A DNA stretch of 14,479 nucleotides. It comes from Chloroflexota bacterium. Its GTDB lineage: Bacteria; Chloroflexota; UBA6077; JACCZL01. A program made the translations under genes and the position numbers. The notes beneath the pieces were generated by a model, which was not told the DNA's origin, made no database searches, and saw only the letters and a program-made list of their open reading frames with translations. Below, piece after piece: positions 1 to 5,597 of the stretch. The stretch is taken from the NCBI GenBank assembly GCA_013695975.1, contig JACCZL010000298.1, positions 1 through 14,479 of the forward strand, read 5' to 3'. How positions within the stretch are numbered: the first letter of the stretch is position 1; each line of letters begins with the position of its first letter.

Positions 1-2
1 AG

Positions 3-1580
3 GCCAAGCCGACCGACGCCCCCAAACCGGCCGCGGCGGCGGCGACCCAGGCACCGGCGGTCGCCGCCCAACCGACGGCGGCCGCCAAGCCGACCGAGGC
101 GGCGGCGAAGCCGGCCGCGACCGGGCCGAAGCGGGGCGGGACCCTGGTCGTGGCGATGACCGACGAGGCCGCCAGCCTCGAGCCGCACAAGCAGAACGCC
201 CTCGCGCGGCAGCAGCGGACCCAGAACATCTACAGCTACCTGGTCCAGTACGACAAGGACATCCGGCCCCAGCCCGACCTGGCCGAGAAGTGGGAGATCT
301 CGCCCGACGGCAAGACCTACACCTTCGCCCTCCGCAAGGGTGTGAAATTCCACAACGGCCGCGAGCTGACCTCGGCCGACGTCAAATACAGCATCGAGCG
401 GATCGTCGATCCGGCCACCGCCTCGCAGGGGCGCGGGCTGCTCTCGAGCGTCGATGGCGTCGAGACGCCCGACCCATCGACGGTGCGGGTCGTCCTCAAG
501 ACGCCCGACTCGGGGCTGCTGGCCGGCTTCGCCTCGGCCTGGGGCGGCATCGTCGCCAAGGAGATCGTCGAGGCGAACAACAACGATCTGAGCAAGGCCG
601 ACGCCGGCAGCGGCCCCTACATGATCGAGGAATGGATCCCAAACCAGACCCTCAAGCTCAAGCGGTTCCCCGACTACTACAACAAGGACGTCGCCTACCT
701 CGACGGGATCACGTTCCAGGTCATCCCCGAGGAGTCGGCGATCATCGCCCAGCTCCGCAGCGGCAGCGTCCACATGACGGCGCTGAAGGACAACAAGAAC
801 TATCAGGTGGTCAAGGACGTGCCGAACCTGGAGGCCGTCCGCGGGCTGCGCCTGGGCTTCGACTACATCGACATCGACAACCAGCGCGAGCCGTTCAACA
901 AGCTGGAGGTGCGCCAGGCCTTCTCGTACGCGATCGACCGCGAAGAGTGCCTGGCGGTCGCCGCCTCCGGCCTCGGCTCGCTGCTCGCCCCGGTCCCGCC
1001 GGCGCTCAAGGACTACGCCCTGGACCCGAAGACCTTGCCGGAGTACACGCCAGACTTGAACAAGGCCAAGGAGCTCCTGGCCAGGGCCGGGCTGCCGAAC
1101 GGCTTCAAGACCGAGATCGACATCATCCCGCAGTTCGCGACGATGGTGACCGGCGCGCAGGTCCTGGCCGACCAGATGAAGAAGATCGGCATCGACGTCG
1201 AGATCAAGCAGTACGAATACGGGGTCTGGCTGGAGCGCTTCAACACCAAGCAGTTCGCGCTGGCCTGGAACGTCACCGGCGGCAACGCCGACCCGGACGC
1301 GCTGATGACCAATCGGCTCCACTCGAAGCTGGGGGCCAACCAGAACAACTCGACCGATACCGAGATCGACGCGCTGCTCGAAGAGGGCAAGCTGATCACC
1401 GACCTGGGCAAGCGGAAGGAGCACTACGCGAACGTCCAGCGGGTGCTGGTCCAGAAGGTGCCGCAGGTCTGGGTCTTCTCGAGCGACCTGATCCACGTGA
1501 TGAAGCGGACGGTCCAGGGTTACGAGTCCCACCCCTCCAGCTTCTTCCAGGGCCTGGTCACAAGCTGGCTCGACGGCTGA
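3..1580 (+). CDS. ABC transporter substrate-binding protein, family 5 (peptide/nickel type), 5' partial
   Basis: This is the extracytoplasmic solute-capture lipoprotein of a dipeptide/oligopeptide-type ABC importer. The frame is open from base 3, so the true start and the signal peptide with its lipobox lie upstream of the window; the ATG at 150 is internal. The first 45 or so codons are a low-complexity Ala/Lys/Pro/Thr tether with repeated AKPT units (a 14-bp direct repeat at 3-16 and 84-97), typical of a membrane-anchored lipoprotein linker. The folded domain follows: GGTLVVAM at its start, the family signature near WEISPDGKTYTFALRKGVKF with FHNG and LTSADVKYS, then the hinge-region motif VRQAFSYAIDRE. 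About 525 residues are visible and the C-terminus is complete. It lies upstream of the aldolase on the same strand. The likely partner permeases are at 4696-6563 on the other strand. The ligand cannot be told from sequence. Confidence 0.95.
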   Translation, partial: AKPTDAPKPAAAAATQAPAVAAQPTAAAKPTEAAAKPAATGPKRGGTLVVAMTDEAASLEPHKQNALARQQRTQNIYSYLVQYDKDIRPQPDLAEKWEISPDGKTYTFALRKGVKFHNGRELTSADVKYSIERIVDPATASQGRGLLSSVDGVETPDPSTVRVVLKTPDSGLLAGFASAWGGIVAKEIVEANNNDLSKADAGSGPYMIEEWIPNQTLKLKRFPDYYNKDVAYLDGITFQVIPEESAIIAQLRSGSVHMTALKDNKNYQVVKDVPNLEAVRGLRLGFDYIDIDNQREPFNKLEVRQAFSYAIDREECLAVAASGLGSLLAPVPPALKDYALDPKTLPEYTPDLNKAKELLARAGLPNGFKTEIDIIPQFATMVTGAQVLADQMKKIGIDVEIKQYEYGVWLERFNTKQFALAWNVTGGNADPDALMTNRLHSKLGANQNNSTDTEIDALLEEGKLITDLGKRKEHYANVQRVLVQKVPQVWVFSSDLIHVMKRTVQGYESHPSSFFQGLVTSWLDG

Positions 1581-1592
1581 TTCAAGAGTCAT

Positions 1593-1611
1593 GCGGGGGC
1601 TACTCCTCCGC
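1593..1611 (+). other. Hairpin after the substrate-binding gene
   Basis: A 7-bp stem (1593-1599 with 1605-1611, one G-U pair) and a 5-nt loop lie 12 nt after the stop of the substrate-binding gene. No T-run follows, so it is not a classical intrinsic terminator. It may slow 3' decay of the binding-protein message, as is common for this gene class, but that role is inferred. Confidence 0.35.
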
Positions 1612-1630
1612 CACGATGAAGATGAGGAGA

Positions 1631-1654
1631 GGTTGTCATCCGGGCTGACAAACC
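1631..1654 (+). other. Second hairpin in the binding protein-aldolase gap
   Basis: The arms TTGTCA and TGACAA match perfectly around a 7-nt loop and extend to 8 bp with one bulged base (1631-1638 with 1646-1654). It lies 50 nt before the aldolase start. With the hairpin at 1593 it makes a double-stem leader. It could be a repressor-binding inverted repeat or an RNA stem. No T-run follows. Confidence 0.35.
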
Positions 1655-1704
1655 CCTAGAACCCACCGCGGTTGACCCTTCCCTCGAGGCACGGGGGATC
1701 GAAC

Positions 1705-2535
1705 ATGTCGGATGACGCCCGCACAGAGAGAAGCGCTGAGGGCTTCAAGGCTCGGCTGCGGGCGGGCCAGGTCATGTTTGGGCCGCTCCTGTTCGAGCTG
1801 GCCACGCCCGGGCTGGCGGTTACGCTCGCGGATGCCGGTTTCGACTTCTTGCTGTTCGACCTGGAGCATGCCCCGTTCGCCGCGCCGACGGTCGCTCGGA
1901 CGGTGCTTGCCGCCCGCCAGGCCGGACTGGCCAGCATCGTCAAGCTGGCGGACCTGGAGCGCTCGGCCGTCCAGCGCTACCTCGACTACGGCGCGATCGG
2001 CATCCAGGTGCCGCACGTCGAATCGGCCGAGGAGCTGGCGCGGCTGGTTCGCTGGTCGCGCTACCCCCCGCTGGGCGAGCGCGGCCAGGTCTTCGGCCTG
2101 GGGAACACCGGGTTCCGCACGGTCGATCCGAGCACCTACGTGGCCGAGGCGAATGAGCAGGTCCTGGTGATGCCGATGATCGAGACCCGGCGGGGCGTCG
2201 AGCAGATCGAAACGATCCTCGACGCCGGCGGCGCGGACGCGGTCTTCATCGGGACCGGCGACCTCTCGTCGTCGTACGGCGTCCCAGGCCAGATGACCCA
2301 CCCGATCATCGTGGATGCAGCCGAGCGGGTGCTGGCGGCGTGCCGGGCGCGGGGCATCTTTGTCGCGATCAACGCCGAGGAGCCGGAGGTCGCCGCCCAC
2401 TGGGCCGAGCGCGGCGTCCAGATCATCGCCTACTCCAGCGAGCTGCTGATGATTCGCCGCCAGGCGAAAGCCCTGTTCGACTTCCTCGCGGCCCGCGGCT
2501 CGATCGATCCTGCCCGAAGGAGCGGGAGCGCATGA
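1705..2535 (+). CDS. HpcH/HpaI-family aldolase
   Basis: This is a class II (divalent-metal) pyruvate-type aldolase of the HpcH/HpaI family, relatives of which cleave 4-hydroxy-2-oxo acids to pyruvate plus an aldehyde. The 276-residue length is normal. The ATG at 1705 is chosen because GGGGGA lies at 1693-1698; an in-frame TTG at 1672 has no ribosome site. Family landmarks: FDLEHAPF with His55 in the place of the catalytic histidine, the Glu160 metal ligand in MPMIETRRG, and the Asp186 metal ligand in FIGTGDLS. The segment YPPLGERG is also typical. The position usually held by the substrate-binding arginine (V-R-V/P) reads V-K80-L, a conservative but unusual change. It sits downstream of the importer binding protein and probably acts on a breakdown product of the imported compound. 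The substrate is unknown. Confidence 0.9.
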   Translation: MSDDARTERSAEGFKARLRAGQVMFGPLLFELATPGLAVTLADAGFDFLLFDLEHAPFAAPTVARTVLAARQAGLASIVKLADLERSAVQRYLDYGAIGIQVPHVESAEELARLVRWSRYPPLGERGQVFGLGNTGFRTVDPSTYVAEANEQVLVMPMIETRRGVEQIETILDAGGADAVFIGTGDLSSSYGVPGQMTHPIIVDAAERVLAACRARGIFVAINAEEPEVAAHWAERGVQIIAYSSELLMIRRQAKALFDFLAARGSIDPARRSGSA

Positions 2536-2671
2536 CCGTGCCGGACGACCGGCCGCCCCGGCATGAGGGCCGCCGGCGCCACCGCACCGCCGCTCGCGAG
2601 CACCGCGCGAACGGCTCGAAGATCGATCCGGCGAGCGGTCCACCTGGTGGGCGGACCCGGAGGCGTTGTGG

Positions 2672-2677
2672 TAGCCT
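2672..2677 (+). promoter_or_regulatory. Candidate -10 element (TAGCCT) for leaderless antitoxin mRNA
   Basis: A TAnnnT hexamer ends 6 nt before the GTG at 2684, which would put the transcription start on or next to the start codon. No Shine-Dalgarno sequence precedes this GTG. The identical geometry occurs before the other antitoxin gene (9817-9822 and ATG 9829). No convincing -35 is visible. The assignment is an inference from spacing. Confidence 0.4.
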
Positions 2678-2683
2678 CTGGTC

Positions 2684-2911
2684 GTGACCGATCCTGCCCG
2701 TACGGTCGAGGCCCAGGCTCTCAAGCTCCCGACCACTGCGCGCGCCCTCACGCGGCGCCTCATCGCTAGCCTTGACGAGGAACCTGACCCTGACAGCGAG
2801 CGCCTCTGGATCGAGGAGGCCGAGCGCAGGCTCGACGAGCCTCAGTCCGGCCAGGTCGCCGGGATCGGCGCGGATCAGGTCTTCGCTGAGGTACGTTCGA
2901 CGCTTCGATGA
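2684..2911 (+). CDS. Addiction-module antitoxin (putative addiction module component family)
   Basis: A 75-residue acidic protein resembling the short 'putative addiction module component' antitoxins (PF09720 type) that pair with RelE/ParE toxins. Visible hallmarks are VEAQALKLPTTARALTRRLI followed by SLDEEPD, then LWIEEAERRLDE and a C-terminal VAGIGADQVFAEVRSTLR; the last segment normally wraps the toxin. It would act in the cytoplasm, neutralising the toxin and perhaps repressing its own operon. The GTG start is chosen because the family N-terminus fits and a TAnnnT box lies 6 nt upstream. Its stop overlaps the next start as ATGA (2908-2911), the usual coupling to a toxin. The toxin has decayed, so this antitoxin is probably an orphan, possibly kept against toxins elsewhere. 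Confidence 0.85.
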   Translation: MTDPARTVEAQALKLPTTARALTRRLIASLDEEPDPDSERLWIEEAERRLDEPQSGQVAGIGADQVFAEVRSTLR

Positions 2912-3130
2912 GGAGCGTCGAGTTCCACCCTGCAGCAGCCGCGGAGCTCGCCGCGGACCCCCTCGGACCTGAGCTGCACCGCCCCTCCCCGCGCCGGCCG
3001 TCCGCGGGTGGAGCTGTGAAGTACCTGATCGACAGCGACCGCGTCGCTCATTACCTCAAAGGCCGCCGCGATGCTCAGGAACTCGTCGACCGCCTCCGCG
3101 AAGTATCGTATCGCCATCAGCGTCATCGCG
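2908..3130 (+). pseudogene. Chimeric toxin remnant: ParE/RelE N-terminus joined to a PIN (VapC) N-terminus
   Basis: Translation from the ATGA overlap starts MRSVEFHPAAAAEL, the usual opening of a RelE/ParE-family toxin, but the match stops after about 15 residues. The same frame then runs through about 20 unrecognised residues into VKYLIDSDRVAHYLKG (GTG at 3016), the opening strand and helix of a PIN-domain VapC-type toxin with its first catalytic Asp. Around 3100 the PIN sequence jumps to another frame, where KYRIAISVIAQ continues it, and it ends at the ribosome site of the next gene. Neither toxin keeps its catalytic core, so activity is very unlikely. The literal reading frame runs to 3201 (97 codons) and overlaps the zinc-ribbon gene. 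I read this as two toxin genes deleted into each other and then frameshifted. Confidence 0.75.
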
Positions 3131-3146
3131 CAGTCAGGAGGCTCCC

Positions 3147-3506
3147 ATGTTCTGCTCGCAGTGCGGCACCCGGCACCCCAACGACGCAAAGTTCTGCATG
3201 AAGTGCGGCACGCCGTTCGGAGCTGGAGCGGCGGGGGGGACGGCGCGTCAGCACCGATGGGAGTACAAGGACATCACTATCCCGCTGAACATGAACATCA
3301 AGTACCATCTCAATTACCTGGCGGAATATCAGCAGCAAGCTGAAACAATCATCACGACGCACTTGCAAAGGGAAGGGGCGGACGGGTGGCAGCCAGAGGG
3401 ACCGACGGACACCGCATCCCTAGAAGGACGTGTGAAGTACAAGAATTCTCTCTTCGGAACTAAAGCGGAGTCCATAAGCCTCCGCCTCAGGCGCCTGGTC
3501 CCCTGA
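3147..3506 (+). CDS. Small zinc-ribbon protein
   Basis: A 119-residue cytoplasmic protein of unknown function. The N-terminus is a classic zinc ribbon: Cys3-x2-Cys6 and Cys17-x2-Cys20 (MFCSQCGTRHPNDAKFCMKC), followed by a Gly/Ala linker. Residues about 37-119 form a separate domain with WEYKDITIPL near the start, LQREGADGWQPEG in the middle and a basic SLRLRRLVP end; the pattern is reminiscent of the DUF4177 class, but the match is weak. AGGAGG at 3136-3141 lies 5 nt before the ATG and fixes the start. The codons at about 3260-3490 are visibly AT-richer (AAG, AAT, ACA, ATC) than the neighbours, which suggests separate acquisition. The gene sits where the PIN remnant breaks off, so its arrival may have truncated that toxin. 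No transmembrane segment is seen. Confidence 0.85.
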   Translation: MFCSQCGTRHPNDAKFCMKCGTPFGAGAAGGTARQHRWEYKDITIPLNMNIKYHLNYLAEYQQQAETIITTHLQREGADGWQPEGPTDTASLEGRVKYKNSLFGTKAESISLRLRRLVP

Positions 3507-3545
3507 GCAACAGGGCCTTTCTAAATAAACCCCACCCGTGGCCCC

Positions 3546-3564
3546 GAGGCCCTTTCTCGGCCTC
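3546..3564 (+). terminator. Weak terminator-like hairpin after the zinc-ribbon gene
   Basis: GAGGCC (3546-3551) and GGCCTC (3559-3564) form a perfect 6-bp stem around a 7-nt pyrimidine-rich loop, 40 nt after the stop. There is no T-tract, so termination is only a guess. Confidence 0.3.
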
Positions 3565-3585
3565 CTACGCGCGTCTATGGGGGAT

Positions 3586-3604
3586 CATTGGGGGCCGCCC
3601 AATG
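3586..3604 (+). repeat. Short perfect inverted repeat, CATTGGG/CCCAATG
   Basis: A perfect 7-bp inverted repeat with a 5-nt loop lies in the 262-bp gap between the zinc-ribbon gene and the small-protein/protease pair. It could be the bidirectional end of the upstream unit or a protein-binding site. Apart from small stems I see no gene in 3507-3768. Confidence 0.4.
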
Positions 3605-3697
3605 CCGGATGCGCTGTCCGGGCTACCAGATTTGACGCCGAGGGGCCTTCGCGGGCCTTGCCAGCGCCGAAGGACGGCGCCGGCTGACAGCGACTCA

Positions 3698-3713
3698 CCC
3701 GGTGACGACCGGG
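3698..3713 (+). repeat. Short hairpin CCCGGT-GACG-ACCGGG
   Basis: A perfect 6-bp stem closed by a 4-nt loop, 55 nt before the start of the small gene at 3769. Its place upstream of a possible autoregulated bicistron makes an operator or leader stem conceivable. No direct evidence supports either. Confidence 0.35.
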
Positions 3714-3768
3714 ACAGCCGATGCGATTGAGACAGCGACATCGCTGAAGACCGAGTCGGAGGGGAACC

Positions 3769-4044
3769 GTGGCGATGTTGGAGCCGCGCTACAGTAAAGA
3801 AGAGTTCGCGGAGCGGGGACAGACTATCTACGAGCGGGACATCCGCCCCCGCCTCCCGGCGTCGGACGAGGGCAAGTTCGTCGCCATCGACATTGAGACC
3901 GGTGCCTATGAGCTGGATGCGGACGACTATGCGGCGACTGAACGGCTGCTGGTCCGCCATCCCGACGCCCAGATCTGGCTCTGCCGCGCCGGCCATCGGG
4001 CGGCCTACCGCCTCGGCGGGCGTCCGGGACGCGCGACGGGATGA
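3769..4044 (+). CDS. Small conserved protein, first gene of an aspartyl-protease pair
   Basis: A 91-residue soluble protein. I recognise it as a small family that often precedes a clan AA aspartic protease, but its function is unknown to me. The N-terminal half is YSKEEFAERGQTIYERDIRP, a charged helical segment; the core reads GKFVAIDIETGAYELDADDY, then ERLLVRHPDAQIWLCRAGHRAAYR. The 'xFVAI...G...D...A' pattern resembles the DUF5678-like core of the protein at 12324. GTG at 3769 is chosen because GGAGGGGA (3759-3766) lies just upstream; ATG at 3775 is possible. The stop overlaps the protease start as ATGA (4041-4044), so the two genes are translationally coupled. The arrangement looks like a toxin-antitoxin or enzyme-inhibitor pair, which is inference only. 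Confidence 0.8.
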   Translation: MAMLEPRYSKEEFAERGQTIYERDIRPRLPASDEGKFVAIDIETGAYELDADDYAATERLLVRHPDAQIWLCRAGHRAAYRLGGRPGRATG

Positions 4045-4412
4045 TCGGTGGGGTCGTGAACGCCTACCACGAAGCAACGATTCGCCTGCCGGTCCAGGCA
4101 GCAGGTGGGCAAAGGCGCGAGATCGAGACGATCCTCGATACGGGGTTCAACGGGTCTCTGACGCTACCTCCCGACCTGATTGCCGACCTTGGGCTGTCCT
4201 GGCGCACGCGCGGTCTCGTTCTGCTTGCCAACGGCGCCCAGGAGCCGTGCGACATCTACGCGGCAACGATCATCTGGGATGGGAAACCTCGCCGTATCCT
4301 GGTTGAAGCCGCCGATACCGACCCGCTGGTTGGTATGGGCTTGCTCTACCGCCATGACGTGCGCATGCAGGTCGTAGCAGGTGGAGCCGTCATGATCGAA
4401 GCGCTGTCGTAG
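4041..4412 (+). CDS. Retropepsin-like (clan AA) aspartic protease
   Basis: A 123-residue single-lobe aspartic protease of the retroviral type, which would work as a homodimer with one catalytic Asp from each subunit. The active-site motif is LDTGFNGSLTLP with Asp33, preceded by a hydrophobic strand. The second-half hydrophobic-Gly motif is PLVGMGLLYRHDVRM (near residues 97-110). A flap-like region lies between (LANGAQEPCDIYAA). There is no signal peptide or membrane segment, so it is probably cytoplasmic. ATG 4041 overlaps the stop of the small upstream gene by 4 nt. The natural target is unknown; processing of the small partner is one possibility. The gene ends 26 nt before a convergent minus-strand gene. 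Compare the broken homologous arrangement at 12572. Confidence 0.88.
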   Translation: MIGGVVNAYHEATIRLPVQAAGGQRREIETILDTGFNGSLTLPPDLIADLGLSWRTRGLVLLANGAQEPCDIYAATIIWDGKPRRILVEAADTDPLVGMGLLYRHDVRMQVVAGGAVMIEALS

Positions 4413-4438
4413 ACGGCCCAGAGACAGGTGGGGAAGGA

Positions 4439-4663
4439 CTATCGAAGCGGGGGGGAAGCAGCACCTCGCATCGCCGCCACTTGCTGCTCATACGTGGTCT
4501 TGCCCTGGAGGGTGAACGGGATATTCTGGTCGGCAAGAGCTTCCAACGCGGCCTCCGGCACCAGGTGCTCCCCGGATCCGAGGATCCGGCCCGAAAAGCG
4601 GCCGAGCAGGAAGGTAAGCGCTCGCTTCTCCGTCTCGCGGTCTGGAAACGCAATGGTGACCAT
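4439..4663 (-). CDS. Conserved 74-residue protein of unknown function
   Basis: Reading on the minus strand from ATG at 4663 gives MVTIAFPDRETEKRALTFLL, then GRFSGRILGSGEHLVPEAAL and ALADQNIPFTLQGKTTYEQQ. It has a regular alternation of strands and helices and no low complexity. I recognise this as a small family of unknown function in Chloroflexota-type genomes, from memory only. It begins 32 nt after the stop of the dppC-like permease on the same strand, so it may ride on that transcript, though the ribosome site is weak (an AGG about 7 nt upstream). It is hidden inside a long out-of-frame shadow of the permease gene, which is why automatic calls may miss it. It could be the antitoxin or regulator half of a lost pair, but that is speculation. 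Confidence 0.65.
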   Translation of the reverse strand: MVTIAFPDRETEKRALTFLLGRFSGRILGSGEHLVPEAALEALADQNIPFTLQGKTTYEQQVAAMRGAASPPLR

Positions 4664-4695
4664 CGGGCGACCTATCGCCTCACTGCGGCGAAGTA

Positions 4696-5592
4696 TTAGG
4701 AACCCCCCCGGGACTGGGGGTCGAGGACATCGCGGATGCCGTCGCCGAGGAGGTTGAAGGCGAGCACGGCGGTGATGATCGCCAGGCCCGGGAAGATGCT
4801 CATCCAGGGGGCCGTCTCCAGGAACGTGCGGCCTTCCTGGAGCATCGTCCCCCAGGACGGGAAGGGCGGCTGGGTGCCGAGGCCGAGGAAGCTGAGATAC
4901 GCCTCGAGCAGGATCGCGTGGGAGAACGTGATCGTCGCCTGGACCGTCAGCGGCGAGAGCACGTTCGGGAAGACGTGCCGCAAGACGATCCGCGGCGACG
5001 AGGCGCCCAGGACGCGGGCTGCCTCGACGTACTCCTTGCCGCGCTCGACCAGCACCGGCCCGCGGACGACTCGGCCGAACAGCGGGGAGTAGACGACGGC
5101 GATGGCGATGATGGCGTTGTTGAGGCCGGGACCGAGCATCGCGGCCACCCCGATCGCCAGCAGCAGGGCCGGGAAGCTGAAGAAGACGTCCATCACCCGG
5201 CCGAGCAGGTTGTCGATCCAGCCGCGGTAGTACCCGCTGACGAGGCCCAACGCCACGCCGACCACCGCGGAGATCGTCACGCTGACCAGGGCCACGAACA
5301 GGCTCAGGCGGCTGCCGTAGACCACGCGGGTGAAAATGTCGCGGCCAAAGCGGTCGGTCCCGAAGAAATAGTACGACGATGGCGGCTGGAGCGCCGCGCG
5401 GACGTTGTTGGCGATCGGGTCGTAGGGCGCGACCAGGTCGGCCAGGGCCGCCAGGAGGATCAGCCCCAGGACCATCACCAGTCCAGCCAGGACTAGCCGA
5501 TTGCGGACGAGGGTGCGGGCCGTGCGCCGCCACTCGGAGCGCGCTGCCGGCACTGCGATCGGCGGTGCCGCCCGAATCGCCGCCTCAGCCAT
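4696..5592 (-). CDS. Peptide-type ABC transporter permease, DppC-like
   Basis: This is the second membrane permease of a dipeptide/oligopeptide/nickel-type importer, 298 residues, the usual length. Features in order: a basic cytoplasmic N-terminus, a first membrane helix (about 32-52), the signature FGTDRFGRDIFTRVVYGSR (77-95) before the transport domain, further helices, and the EAA loop EAARVLGASSPRIVLRHVFP (190-209) that docks on the ATPase. The C-terminus NLLGDGIRDVLDP is diagnostic of DppC-type subunits. It starts 5 nt after the stop of the DppB-like gene, so the two form an operon in the order B then C. No ATPase genes lie nearby. The binding protein at the left edge of the window is the most likely partner. 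Confidence 0.95.
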   Translation of the reverse strand: MAEAAIRAAPPIAVPAARSEWRRTARTLVRNRLVLAGLVMVLGLILLAALADLVAPYDPIANNVRAALQPPSSYYFFGTDRFGRDIFTRVVYGSRLSLFVALVSVTISAVVGVALGLVSGYYRGWIDNLLGRVMDVFFSFPALLLAIGVAAMLGPGLNNAIIAIAVVYSPLFGRVVRGPVLVERGKEYVEAARVLGASSPRIVLRHVFPNVLSPLTVQATITFSHAILLEAYLSFLGLGTQPPFPSWGTMLQEGRTFLETAPWMSIFPGLAIITAVLAFNLLGDGIRDVLDPQSRGGS

Positions 5593-5597
5593 CGGCC

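Noticed and set aside
290..1648. A 452-codon frame overlapping the substrate-binding gene
   Set aside because: It is Arg/Gln/Pro-rich shadow sequence; the binding-protein frame carries all family motifs.
2532..2687. A 51-codon ORF overlapping the aldolase stop as ATGA
   Set aside because: The coupling looks attractive, but the product is Arg/Pro/Gly-rich, has no ordered pattern, and ends inside the promoter-start region of the antitoxin gene.
2505..2700. 12-bp direct repeat CGATCCTGCCCG at 2505-2516 and 2689-2700
   Set aside because: It is short, GC-rich, and one copy is in each of two unrelated coding regions; no element-like structure lies between the copies.
1636..2763. A 375-codon minus-strand frame over the aldolase
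   Set aside because: It is antisense to a clear aldolase and has Arg/Gly-rich composition without recognisable motifs.
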